Assembly (NCBI GenBank): GCA_020736575.1 | Contig: JAGPYM010000015.1 | Span: 1 to 64,000 of the forward strand | Length of the DNA: 64,000 bases | Reading direction: 5' to 3' | DNA from: Thelonectria olida | Taxonomy: Eukaryota; Ascomycota; Sordariomycetes; Hypocreales; Nectriaceae | Shown: positions 46,132-57,746 of the stretch, piece after piece | How positions within the stretch are numbered: position 1 is the first letter of the stretch | How the letters are laid out: each line of letters starts with the position of its first letter | The notes under the pieces: model-generated | Told to the model about the DNA's origin: nothing | Database searches by the model: none | Seen by the model: the letters and a program-made list of their open reading frames with translations, nothing else | Made by a program: the position numbers and the translations under genes

Positions 46132-47041
46132 ATGAAGATCGACGCAAGAGTTCACAAAGGCAAGCTTGCCATTGTTACAGGTTCCGCTCGCGGTAAGCCT
46201 CCATGCGTTAGGCTCACTAAACAACCGTTGTAGCTGACGATCCTCCTTATTAGGCATCGGCGCCTACATTGCCCGGACATTGGCTGCCAAGGGCGCGAAC
46301 ATTCTGGTCAATTATACCACAGAGTCCTCTGATGGCCCTGCTGCGACCCTCTGCAAAGAGCTTGAGGAGAACTCTTCGGTGAAAGCTGTCCCGTGCAGGG
46401 CGGATATCAGTAGCCTCGATGGCTGTAACCGCATAATTTCTGTTTGCAAGGACAACTTTGGGGGAGATGACCTGACCATCAGCATCATTGTGCACAATGC
46501 TGCCGTTCTCTATCTTGGACCCGTCGAGTCCGTCAAGCAGGATGAATTCGACCACATCTACCGCGTCAACGTTCTAGGCCCTGCGCTTCTGACCGGAGTT
46601 TGCAAGCCTTACCTGCCGACCGACAGGTCAGGTCGCATTGTTATGATGTCGAGCATCAACCCCAAGGTCGGTACGCCGAACACCACGCTCTACGCCGGCA
46701 CCAAAGCGTCGGTGGAAGCAATGGCAAGAGTCTGGTGTCGTGAGCTGGCCGAGCACTGCACAGTCAACACTATCAACCCTGGCCCTGTCATGACCAGCAT
46801 GTACATGACGGCGCCCGACGAGATCAAGCAACAGCTGGGCTTGTGGAATCCACTGACGCCCCTTGTTGCTGTGCGAGACTCAGACAGCCCGGAAGTCCAG
46901 GAGCTAGGAAGAAAGTTTGGAGGCAGAGCTGCGTACCCCGAGGAGATTGCAGACCTCGTTGCCATGATTTGCAGTCCTGAGTCGGGGTGGATGACAGGGA
47001 ATCTTGTTAGTGCAAACGGTGGCCTTTCTTTTAGTTACTAG
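46132..47041 (+). CDS. Short-chain dehydrogenase/reductase
   Basis: Two exons (46132-46192 and 46254-47041) join across a 61-nt intron for 282 residues. The cofactor motif TGSARGIGAYIA is split by the intron. VHNAAVLYLGP corresponds to the NNAG motif with His in place of the first Asn. The catalytic Ser is in IVMMSSINPK and the YxxxK in LYAGTKASVE. NPGPVMTSMY follows the active site and SPESGWMTGNLVSANGG is the usual C-terminal motif. This is a classical NAD(P)-dependent SDR of the 3-ketoacyl-reductase-like type. The substrate is not readable from sequence. Confidence 0.9.
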
Positions 47042-47819
47042 ATAGAAGGGTGTGGTTTGCCTGTCTAGGCAATCAATATTACAGAGCTTATAGCGAAGGT
47101 CTTCATATCTGCCGATCTGCAAGCGTTACGCGTCATTCCCCAGTAGGGACAGCCTCTGGTCTCACTTAGGAACTAGCCAGGCTTCAACTAACAGTGACGG
47201 TCCGAGTATCCACAAGAAAGCCGTCGGGTATCCTTCGGGAAGTGCCTCGTCTGCTCCAATCGTAAGTTCATGAAGCAGAACCACCTACAGTGTCACACTA
47301 AGGGGAAGTTATGTTGTAGCTGAGGGACTAAAGACTCGTCTCAACCAACATGGTCACGGTGTTGTGTGATGGTCCACCGGCAAATTCATGCAACACGAAT
47401 CGAAACAGAAAAGATCGTCTAAGCACTGTGTGAAGCGAGGGGAATCTGGGGTGCCGGCAATTGAACCCCTGAGCCGTGACTGGGTTCGCCCTAGACGAGA
47501 CGATCTCATCCCTCCTGGAGTAATGGACCCTGCCCTTCTGCGGAATTTCACTACTCAGGTCAAGTCCAACAACGGAAATCGCAATGGCCATCATTAACCG
47601 CACTTGAGTCACGGCGCCAAGCTGCTCCGTACGACGTAGAACGTATCTTAGAGAGAGAGCATATAAGCGCAAAATTTCAGTTGAGCAAAGGCGGAGATAT
47701 TTCCATGTAGTGTTACTGTTGGATATTGCCCAGTTCATAATTATCCTCCCTACAGGTACTCAATATTACCCCATGCATGCGTAATAGATCCCCTGCCAAG
47801 AACAACGCAGCTCACTTAA
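47042..47819. other. Intergenic region between convergent dehydrogenase genes
   Basis: No gene is supported. A minus-strand segment near 47450-47515 has a B-box-like GGTTCAATTGC and a GTC in an anticodon-like position, but the stems do not pair, so it is at most a decayed tRNA-like fragment. Confidence 0.35.
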
Positions 47820-48675
47820 TCATTTGGCCAGAAAGCCCCCATCAATCGGTAGAGTGATGCCCGTCACGTAAGAAGCCGCGGGTGAAGATAACCACAGTGA
47901 CCCCTGAGCCACCTCGTGGGGCATACCAAATCGGTTGAGGTAACTGACCGTAGGCGCAAACTCATCGTGAGTCGTACCCATAATCTCCAAGGCCTTCTCA
48001 GCCATAACGGTCTGCTCACACTCTTAGTTAGCCCCGAAACTGCATGCAACCTAGGAATCCCTTGTGGCAACTCACAAAGATGGCTCCAGGAGCAACGGCA
48101 TTTACACGAATGTTGTGAGAGCCACCCTCCATGCTCGCATGCTTGGTCAAGCCCACCAGAGCGTGTTTGGCGGCTGTGTACGCTGGCATGTTTGGCTGCG
48201 GCTTGAATGCGTTGATGCTGGCAACGTTGACAATGGAGCCGCCTGTGCCCTGGGCGATGAACTGCTTCATTTGGTGCTTGACACAAAGCGCTGTGCCCGT
48301 AAGATTAATGCTGATCAACTTATCCCAGTACGTCTCGTCAAAGTCTGTCAGCGGAGTCTTGTCTGGGGTCAACGCAGCGTTATTCACTGCGCAGTCGAGG
48401 CGGCCAAACTTGTCCACAGTGAACTTCACCAGGGCGGCGACTTGTTCCGATGAGGAGATGTCCGCCTTGGTAAAGCAGATCTCGCCTAGAGAAGACAGTT
48501 CCTTTGCTGCCTCTTCGCCCTTGTCCTCCTGCACGTCGCAGATGACGACTTTGGCGCCAGCTTTGAGGAATACTGCCGCCGTAGCCTTGCCCATGCCTTG
48601 TGCGCCTCCTGTGATAAGCGCTACTTTGTCCTTGAGGACAGGGAACACTTCGCTCTCGGGGATTTGCGGAGGCAT
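47820..48675 (-). CDS. Short-chain dehydrogenase/reductase
   Basis: Two exons (48675-48076 and 48011-47820) join across a 64-nt intron (GTGAGT donor, GTGAGCAG acceptor) for 263 residues. Classical SDR motifs are complete: TGGAQGMGKATA (cofactor), CDVQEDKG (acidic end of strand 2, suggesting NAD preference), NNAALTPDKT, SIVNVASINAF with catalytic Ser, AYTAAKHAL with YxxxK, and VNAVAPGAI. The C-terminus YVTGITLPIDGGFLAK is typical of the 3-oxoacyl-ACP-reductase-like or glucose-dehydrogenase-like group. It is convergent with the preceding SDR but differs clearly from it, so the pair is not a recent duplication. Confidence 0.92.
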
Positions 48676-49435
48676 AATGACGAGTATGTATAAAGTAAAG
48701 AGATAGAGAGTAGCTATTGGGGAAGTCTAGGAATCACAGAAGAAATGCATATAGTGATTAAATAGGCGACTGGGACACTAAGATGGCGGCCAATTCATTA
48801 CATGGCGGGATATCTAAACCCAATTCTCACACCACACCGTACATGGATACCCGTTGCTTGCACTAAGATAGCGAAGCATGGGTAGCAAGGGGCTCGATGC
48901 TACCGTTATGTCTGTACAGTGTGTTTGGCCCAGCTCATCTTGAAGCCGACCCACCAAGAACCCTTGAGAACCCATTTTACATACATGGATCGCGTCTTAG
49001 ATGGATATGATCACCAACATCATGTTCCATTACCGGAATCCTTCAAACTAAGTGCAACGCACTAGTACGCGTCCATGCCCCGAGACTAGGTTCGGCCGCA
49101 CATAGCTCCCGACCAACCCTCCGGCGAGGCTTTCCCCGCCCCCTTGGACAGTAACTAGGTACGCGAGGCAACTAACTAGGCGAGACAACTACGACGTTGT
49201 AGCTTGTCGAGGCTCTTTGGTTCGTTTCTTAGGATAGAATGCAACAGTCGTGGATTTGTCCATGCAGTACCACGGGTGTCGGTTGAGAGATGACAAGCTT
49301 GTATCGTCCATATGTACTAGTTTCCTTCTCCCGAAAGTGGTGTTCGTCTGAGTTTCACCTCAATCAACTACGTCTGCACTTTTCTTTCGCTTGCTGTCCC
49401 ATCTCTCGAAAACTGGCCATCTGCACGACGCGACC
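48676..49435. promoter_or_regulatory. Divergent intergenic region of SDR and sugar porter genes
   Basis: 760 bp contain the upstream regions of both genes. Several CGG/CCG triplets lie near 49090-49130. No coding sequence is visible. Confidence 0.4.
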
Positions 49436-51331
49436 ATGTCTTTAGAGACCGAGAGTCGGCCTGAGACGAGCAACGAGCTCGCAAGCTCTGAAGAAGTCTA
49501 CGACAAAGCCACAAGCAAGCCCTCTTCCGAAGTCGGTGCTAGTGATGCTGTTGATGTAGTGACGCATTCGGTCAGCTGGATCACCTACCAAGTAACACTT
49601 TCAAGTCTTCTCTGTTGGTACATTGCTGACAATCGTTCAGGTCATCTTCACGGCTGCCTTGGGTGGCTTCCTTTACGGTTTCAGCGCCAATGCCATTGCT
49701 GGAACTTTAGCTCAGACGTCGTTCATCTCGAAGTTCTTGTCGACCACAGATGCTGCCCAGCGAACAGATGGGCTTCTCGGAGGGTGAGTACTATGGCAAT
49801 GGCCTCGCACAGGCGAAACTTTCTAATCGTGTCTTGATAGTTTCCTCGCCGGTGCCATGGTCGGATCGGTAGCTCAAGCCCCCATCTCGAAGAATTTCGG
49901 TCGTCGCCCCTGCAATGCCATAGCCGCCATTATCGTCATCCTGTCAGGAGCTCTCCAGGCTGCGTCGGTCAATATTGCCATGCTTCTGACCTTCCGCGTC
50001 CTGTGTGGTGTTGGCGCTGGAATGGTGCTCGCCAACTCGCCAGTGTATATGAGCGAAGTAGCCCCTCCGCATGCCCGTGGATCTCTTGTCGGAATGCAAG
50101 GTGTTGGCATCGTGTCTGCCTACATTCTGTGCGCCGTCTTCAACCTTGGATTTAGCTTTGTTCACTCGGCCGTCCAATGGCGTCTCATCTTCGTTGTCTT
50201 GACGGGCATGGCTGTCCTCCACCTTGTCTCGTTATCATTTCTACCAGAGTCCCCTCGTTGGCTCATGGAACAGGGCCGAGACGAAGAAGCCACGGCCGTC
50301 TTGATTCGACTCCATAAGACCAAGTCGGATCCCACCGGCGTGCTCGCCCATGCCGAGGCAACTCAGATCAAGGCCCAGGTCGAGACTGAGAAGAAACTGC
50401 CTGGAGGCTTTTGGTACATCTTTACGACCAGGCATCTCTTGAAGAGAGCCTACTGCTCTATCCTTCTCTGGGTCATGGCCCAGGGAACTGGAATCACTGC
50501 GATAGCTAATCTGATCCCCACCTTGATGGGTGGTTTGGGATTTGGCGTGACTCTTCAACTTGCGTTGGGTGTTGTCTGGACTGTGTGTGCCGTCATTGGT
50601 TGCGGCTTCAACGTTTTCTTACTCGACCGGGTAGGCCGAGTGAGACTTTTAGGTATGGCTCCCTAGTAACTTTTTCTCTTGGATCGATTGATTAACGGTT
50701 GGGCCTTTCAGTCGTCGGTGGATTCGGATCTACTGCTATTCTCAGCGTCATGGCCGTTCTACAAAAGTATTATCTCGGGACTGATGATACTGCCGGCCTC
50801 AACGCCGCAGTCGCCATTTACTTCATTTTTGGAGCCTTCTTTACCACGACGATTGAATGCACCGCATATGTGTACGGGTCTGAAATCTGGCCGACTCGTG
50901 AGTTTTCCGCCCTTCCCCGGTACTCTCTTGTACTCATGCGCCATCTTGCTGACACATGCATGTCTTTCAGACCTTCGAAGTGAGGGCTCTACCCTTGTGT
51001 ACGCGTCCTTCTTTAGCAATTCTATTGCTTACAGTTCTCCGGTCACCGTTGGGTTGAACAGCATTGGTTGGAAATTTTACATGATCTTCGTTGCCGTTAC
51101 TGTTGTGAGCACTGTTGCTATTTGGCTTACCTTCCCAGAGGTCAGACCCCCTGCTCGCATTACTTTGATGACACGTGCACTAACCTGAAATCATAGACTA
51201 TTGGCTTGCCACTTGAAGAGATCAATGCCAAGTTTAATGAAAAGGTGGAGATGGACCTCAAGTCTGCCGTGGAAGCCGAGGTCGAGCAGGGGAAGGCAAA
51301 CGCGAATAATACTAGAAAGGCCACTGCTTGA
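49436..51331 (+). CDS. MFS sugar porter
   Basis: Six exons are separated by introns at 49592-49640, 49784-49840, 50653-50711, 50898-50970 and 51141-51196, all with good GT..AG ends. Start ATG 49436 (MSLETESRPE) has context CGACCATGT. Sugar-porter signatures are ALGGFLYGFSANAIAGTLAQ, SKNFGRRPCNAIA, RVLCGVGAGMVLANSPVYMS, EVAPPHARGSLVGMQ, PESPRWLMEQGRDEEA and YGSEIWPT. Twelve membrane helices are expected in the plasma membrane. The usual PETKG end is replaced by FPETIGLPLEEINAKF, typical of the fungal hexose/lactose-permease-like branch. Specificity is not readable. Confidence 0.9.
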
Positions 51332-52505
51332 TACCATTACTCAACTGATCGTATTCGGTAATTGTTTGCGATATAGGATCTATTTTAGCCACGCCCAAGT
51401 AGGTAGATGGCCAAGTTCCCTAAATAAGGACCAGGGGCACCAACTAGTCTCGATATCACTACATACACTCTGTACCTATAAAACACACAAGATCAGCACG
51501 CGTTTCTCCTGCAGGATGGGACAAGATGCATCACGTCCAGGGCAACTCTACAGGCTTGATGATGAGGGGGTCGGGACTAGGATATAATTTCCCTTTTGAG
51601 ACACCCGTTTTATCAGCAGCGAAAGGTAATGGTAAAAGTCATTAGCGCTGTCCTCGCTTACGCTTGTTTCAAGATACGCGAGTAGGCATCAGATCGTCTT
51701 CGTTAGGGAGCCAATTCCACGAGTCAGAAACCAATGAACCATAGAGAAGAGGTATCCGGAGGTCAGCTGGATCATCATGAGCAAAAGCGGAGGGTGTGGC
51801 TGAGGCAACGACCATACTCGATCAAGTAATTTTAGACTTAAGTTCCTCAATGGAATCTCCCAGTGGATCTGAACTCGCAGAAAACGCGGGGTAACAAGGT
51901 TCGCGTCTTCCCCCATTTCTGAAGTTCGGCCTAAGAGGCGCCGGTATGGATCTGATCGCTCTTGAAGCCGCGGGAGATGGCAAAGTCTGGGGGAGTTGAT
52001 GACGTTACGTGAATTGAAAACGTGTCGGGCTTGACGGCGAGGAGGCGATTCGTCGGTTTGGATCATGGCCCAGAGCGCCTCGTGTTCTGAATGGCCATGC
52101 TCTCGGTATATCTCAGACGACCATTTGCCGATCTAGCTTCTTCGCCTCATCTCTTCGCCCACTCTTGATAGACCCCTACCTTGCTATTAGGTCGTCGCGT
52201 TTGTCAGCTAGGGATCAAGCACGTCTCAAATGCTGGGAACAGAGTTCCATCAGCGTAGTTCCGGGTAGCTAATCTAGCGGCATGACTTATGATATAAATA
52301 TAACCTTTAGTCCTCGCTGTTCTACTTGTCACCTGGATATGTTTGTGACCTACTTAAAATACCTCTGGGCTGCAACACTGTATCTTACCGTTGTCAGGCC
52401 TTGGTCAAGCTATCAAGTACCAGGGGGGTCCTAAATCAAAGGCAAACCAAACCGCCTTACCACACTCCATGGTGTCTACTAGCTTCGTGGCAATCAACCT
52501 CCAGC
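51332..52505. other. Intergenic region, 1.2 kb
   Basis: This is the 3' flank of the sugar porter gene and upstream DNA of the permease gene. Frames up to 125 codons on the minus strand (51689-52066) show no domain. No gene is supported. Confidence 0.4.
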
Positions 52506-54500
52506 ATGTCTAGCCACACGCCGAATCAGTCGGCAGAAGGCCACCTGAGACCTCGGCTCTCAAAATTGACCATGGTGGCCATGACTTTTGCAATTCTTAA
52601 GTAAGTTGGTCGAAGAATTGCTCCCTCTTCCATCCCTGATGGTTTCTCTGTAGCACTTGGATCTGCCTAGGAGGCTCAATAGGCATCGTAATTCCATCGG
52701 GTGGATCTGTCGCCTTCTTATACGGCTTCTTATTTTGTGTCGTGTGCAACTTTGCCTTGGCAGCTAGTTTGGGCGAATTAGCTGCTATATGGCCAACAGC
52801 TGGAGGCCAGTATCACTTCATGTGGGCTCTCTGCACAGAGAAATGGAGAAAGGTCTTGGTAATAAAATATTGTGGTCCAATATCGATGAAAATACTAATT
52901 CATACTTGACAGAGCTTCTCGGCAGGCTGGATCAACATTGCAGGGTGGCTTACCTTGGTCACAACAGAGGGTTTTTTCGCTGGTAAGCTGTGCCTGGTTG
53001 GGCTGCGCAAAGAAAGCCGACTAACAAGATCCAATGCAGCGCAGTTCGTGTCAGCCGCCTGCGTTGTAGCCTCAGATGGGCGTTACGTCGCCGAAGCTTG
53101 GAAGACGTATCTCATCTTTCTTGCGATTCTCACGTTCGGTACCGTCTCCATGATATTTGGGAACCGGATACTCGGCGTGTGGAACAATCTAGCCCGTATG
53201 CTTCTATCCAAAGCACCCTCGCTGTCGAGAAATCATGCTGACAACTAGATCCCAAGTGTACTGGTCAATCTTGAGCGTCTTTGTTGTGAGCGTTGTTCTT
53301 CTCTCTACGTCTGATAAGATGAAACCCGACTTTGTCTTTACCGGTTTTCGAAACGAGACAGGATGGCCGAACGGGGTTGCTTGGCTGCTGGGTCTTCTTC
53401 AGTCTGCCCTTTCTTTGATCGGATATGATGCTGTTCTACACATGACTGAGGAAATGCCCAGCCCGTCTCGAGACGCGCCGCTGGCCATGGTATATGCTGT
53501 CGGTGTTGGAGGAACCACGTAAGACAGGGCGCCTCCTCGGTTCAGCACAATACACTAACTTGAACGCAGTGGAATAGTCTTTATCCTTGTCATCTTATTT
53601 TGCTTGACTGACCTGGAAGCCATCGTCTCAACCCCTACCGGCATGCCCATTATCGAGCTCATCCTACAAGCGACAGGAAGCCGCGCGGGAACCTGTTTCA
53701 TGAGTTTGATGCTCTCAGTCTGCTTTGTCCACGGAACCAATGGATCCATCACCAGCGCAAGTCGACTGCTTTACGCCATGGCTCGTGACAAGGGCGTCTT
53801 TTTCTCCAATTACTTCAACCATATCAATCCGAAGTTAGAGGTACCAGTCCGCACCATTATGCTCACCTTTGTCTTCAACGCTTTATTTGGACTCCTCTAC
53901 TTGGGCCCGACTGTCGCCTTTAACGCCTTCATCTCCTCTTGCACTATTCTGTTGAATACTTCTTATGCGTTCCCCATCCTTGCGTTGATCGTACGTGGGA
54001 GGAAAATCCTATCTCAGTTCCAGTCGCCGGAAACACCGTGGCAGCTTGGGGAACGACGCGGCCTTGTCCTCAATTGGATTGCGGTTTTGTACGTCTTTAT
54101 CACGTCTCTAGTAAGTCACCCAGCTATTGGCACTACTGGATGGTTATTCATATTTATGACAGTTTTTCTGCTTCCCACCCGCGCTTCCTGTTACAGCAAG
54201 CTCGATGAGTATGATCCCCGATTCGATGACACCCTCATTTGTCTAATCTGGTATTCTAGATTATGTTTCAGCCGTCATTGGAATATTCTTTGTCATCCTC
54301 GCTGGCTACTGGATTGCATACGGGAACACATTTGAAGGGCCGGTAAGCAGTTTCCTTTTGTCTTCCCCATCGTTACGAAAGACCCTAATTCCTCTGTCTC
54401 ATAGAAACTCGACATCATTTTGGGGGAAATGCCGCAAATCGCGGAACCCTCAGATGAGCTTGCCATGGAGGAAAAGAAGGTTGAGAGTCGAACAGTCTGA
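52506..54500 (+). CDS. Amino acid/choline-type permease (APC superfamily)
   Basis: This is assembled from about nine exons. Start ATG 52506 gives MSSHTPNQSAEG; the frame upstream has no sensible leader. Likely introns are 52601-52653, about 52858-52911, 52983-53038, 53198-53256, 53520-53570, 54112-54160, 54209-54249 and 54343-54404. Membrane segments and family motifs are GSIGIVIPSGGSVAFLYGF, SLGELAAIWPTAGGQYHFM (the E-x-x-S-x-x-P-x-x-GG-like motif), SFSAGWINIAGWLTLVTTEG, SLIGYDAVLHMTEEMPSPSR (highly conserved D-x-x-x-H-x-x-E-E), SITSASRLLYAMARDKGVFF and LVLNWIAVLYVFITSL. This matches the fungal Hnm1/GABA-permease group of choline, polyamine and amino-acid carriers. The C-terminus is acidic (..EEKKVESRTV). 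Confidence 0.88.
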
Positions 54501-54755
54501 GGCATGGATATTATTTCTTGTTTATGCAACTTAAGATACTTCTGAATACCTAGACATAGTTGACAATCGTGCTGTACTCGACATGCTCTCATGATGTGCA
54601 CGCATGCACGTCCTGAGAGAATCGTGTAAGTGCATTTGCCTCTCAAGATGGAACCCAGCAACGATTCACGACCAGACCAGCTCACTTACCGCACTACCTT
54701 TTTGGTAAAGATGAAGATGCATGAGCTTCCTAACTAACAGCTTTCAAGATATACT

Positions 54756-56839
54756 CTAACTTGAAAGCCCCGCCGCCTGATCGTCATAGCCTTGCAAAAA
54801 GTCCACCACCTTCTTGTTGTCTATCCGTTTCGCAACATCCAGCGCTGTCTCTCCGTTTTTGTTGCGAACTCCTATATCCGCACCACTCTTGACAAGAAGT
54901 TGCACGACTTCGACATTTCCTCTTGAAGCCGCCATCATCACTGCAGTAGTTCCGTCGTGAGTCCATTGATAGCTCACATTTCCCCCACACTCGATGAGTA
55001 ACTTAACAAGGTCCCAGTTCGAGCAAAACAATGCCCAATACATTGCGCTGCGGCCGTCGTTCCCTGCACGGTTTGGGTCGGTGCCCCCTTTGACGAGTTC
55101 TTTGGCTATATCCAGAAACTGTCGGCCGCAAAGGGAGATGAGTACCACTTCATCTAGTCTAGAGTTAGTAGTGGTTCCGGGGTTTATATGTTATGTCCTT
55201 ACTATTGCGGTGTGTTAAGACAAAGTTCGGGTCTGCTCCCAGTTCCAAGAGAAATTTGGTCATTCTAACGTCTTGTACAATATATGCCGCTACCATGAGC
55301 GGCGTGGTACCTTTTGGTGTGCGACTTTGTATCTTTTGTTGTTTTGGCAGGTTGGGATCCAAGTCTCCGACTGCACTCCGAGGAAGCCACTCGTTAAGGT
55401 CAGCGCCGTGGCTCGCGAGAAACCTCATGATTGAGTCCTTTTCATGAAGTAGCGCATAGAAAAAGAGCGACAGTCCTATGCTCCCGTTAGCTATTTCAAT
55501 GTTTGAGATGCTCTCAAGGGATCTTACCGCTCTTGTCCCGCATGCAAGGGTCAAAACCCAAGTTCACAAACATGGCGAGTCTATTGAGGTCCCCCGACTG
55601 AATGACGGGATGAACCAACTGAGACTGTTCAGCGGGAGTTAGGTTTCTGGAAAGGGATCGGAAAAGCTCGGTTTGGCCATGTGTTTCTTCGACTTCGGGC
55701 GTGAGTTGTTGCAGTTCCTTAATGCAGTCACCAGCATGGCACCCGTTGTCAATAAGCAAAGTCGCAAACTCGACATGGCCCAATCTCAAAGCCAACTTGA
55801 GTGGGCTTCGTAGTTGAAAGTCCTTGACGTCCATTCGGGCGCCGTTTCGGATCAGCAAGTCTCCCATTTCTACATCATTGTCAAGGGCGCAATGGTGAAG
55901 GACTGTGTACCCGACGGCGGACCTGGCTGTGAGCCCGACACCTCGAGAGACGAGAGCTCTGACGAGCTGTTTGTTCTGGCCCCGGACAGCCTCAAGCATC
56001 GCATCCGGGTTGTCCATTTGGAAGAGGTCGTCGGGAACATCTAGGGTTGTTGAGCTACTTTAACATGTCAGTTCAACCGTACTCCGTCGCCTCGGTTGTG
56101 TTTACCTAATGCTCTCTGGGCCTCTAATGGTACGGTGTGCCACAGGGCTCTGGACCAAAGAGGGCATCACTCTGGGTGCGTCGTCACTCGCGTGAGAAGC
56201 TGAAGTTCCACCGTCTCTCACCGAATCATTATCAACATCCTCCTCGGCCCTCTTTAGAACTTGATCACCCGTGGGCTCATCTTTGAAGTCACCAGCGAGT
56301 CTCCGGAAGCCCCGGTGTATTTCGGATTTGATCTCGTCCAACCTTTCTCCATAAAAGAAGCTGGCAGTCTATCAGCACTTGCAGTCTCGACCATGTAATC
56401 TGGCACCACCGTACGCGCTCAGGGTCGTTATCGTTAAGGTCAAACCTGCTTTGCCATCACTAAGCTTCTCCTGAAGCCCTCGAAGCTCCCTCTTCCTAAT
56501 ATTCCATTCGACGCGTTGAATCAGCTTGCGGCCTCCTGACCCCTGTTGGATGAGAGGTTCCAGAAATGTTTGAATCTCTTGCAGAGAGGTTTGGCACATC
56601 TGCAGGTAGCCAGTCAAAGTTTTGGTTTGCGACGGCGCTTCATCAGGTGTGTGTCGTTCGAACAAGTTACCAGCCACCCCCAGAACTAGAGCGAGACTGA
56701 CGACATCATTGTGGATGTGCGATATATCGTTGGGCGCATCGCGAATGCCCTGAATCAAAGAAGTGACCCCCTTTGCCAGTGAGGCTGTCAGCTGAATGAT
56801 GCCTATAACACTTCCAACAACCCCAAGAACCTCTGCCAT
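54756..56839 (-). CDS. Ankyrin-repeat protein with STAND-type N-terminal domain, no NTPase domain
   Basis: Five exons are joined by short introns: about 56362-56410 (GTACGG donor), about 56045-56105, 55479-55526 and 55154-55202. All restore frame (LSA-FFYGE, SI-SSTTLDVP, DKSG-LSLFF, HRN-NEVVL). The N-terminus (MAEVLGVVGSVIGIIQLTAS, LAKGVTSLIQGI, DISHIHNDVVSLALVLG) is the helical domain that fungal STAND proteins place before their NACHT or NB-ARC module. Here it is followed directly by a polar linker and ankyrin repeats (GYTVLHHCALDNDVEMGDLL, RSPLKLALRLGHVEFATLLI, TTPLMVAAYIVQDVRMTKFL, DGRSAMYWALFCSNWDLVKL, GTTAVMMAASRGNVEVVQLL). No Walker motifs occur anywhere. A role in NLR-like signalling without its own switch is inference. 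Confidence 0.8.
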
Positions 56840-57746
56840 GGTCGTGACTGTGATCTTGGAGGTAGTGAGAATTGGTGTTGGGGCAGGTTGAAGCCAGGTG
56901 AGGAGTGTGATTTTGAGGGATTTCGGAGGGGCTTTTGGTGCCACAGATAATAGCAAAGGATCATTGCTGTGTGGCTGTGCATTCGCAGCTGAGTGCCCAT
57001 CTTCCCTTATGTCCATCTTACACGCAGCGGCCCCCAGCGGCCCCCAACGCACTACTCAAGTTTGTGTCCATATTCTTCAGCATTCTAGCCAATGCTGTTC
57101 CTTAAATAAGTCAACCAGGTTAGGCGAAGTAGAGGAGCGACGTCTAAGCCACTGGGTGTGGCAACTTGCTTTGCTTTGCCAGCGACTATAACTTCAGCTT
57201 CACCAGGGTCACTCAAAGCATGGGCGCACAAGTCAGCCTACGAGTAAACGCACGGTTGCTAAGGCATCCGAGCCATGTAGCTCCACCGCGACACAAAGAT
57301 TCATAATAAAGGCATCGCCGTTACAGGGACGATTCCTTGACCAAGTTCCTTTCTACTCGAAATTTCACGGGCAACTACTGGAGGAGGCCTGCAAACGGCG
57401 TTCACACATTCGGGTTTCATCCTCAAGTCGGGTATACATCTCTTTGTCTCTAGATTCTCAATCAACCCCTGATCATCGTCCGTTGTCCTGGCGGTATTGG
57501 ATATTATCACCAGCATTGAATCTTCAGGGAGAACAGCGTTGAAAGTCGGCAAGAAAACGGATTGGGCCAAATGTATTTCTGTACATACGTCAAGTAGTTT
57601 CTGCCAGAGAAATCCTACTAACAAAAGCTCAAAATGGACATGAATGAGACCGTGAACCAAACTAAGGGTCTCCTGCTTTTCTCTTCTCATAGAAGCCACG
57701 TAGCGCCCTGATAATCAATCAACTATCGCAACCATAACAGGCCAGG
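56840..57746. other. Intergenic region with an orphan 132-codon frame
   Basis: A minus-strand frame at 57301-57699 encodes 132 residues (MASMRREKQETLSLVHGL..). It has no recognisable domain or signal and no codon-use evidence I can measure. Its 5' end lies between the ankyrin and terpene-synthase genes. It could be a small gene, a decayed exon or chance. Confidence 0.3.

Noticed and set aside
46132..48675. The two dehydrogenase genes as a tandem inverted duplication
   Set aside because: Their sequences differ throughout, including cofactor and active-site surroundings (YAGTK versus YTAAK; intron positions differ), so they are separate family members.
51689..52066. Minus-strand frame of 125 codons
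   Set aside because: There is no domain, and the composition is Arg/Leu-rich as expected of chance frames. It lies in the flank of two clear genes.
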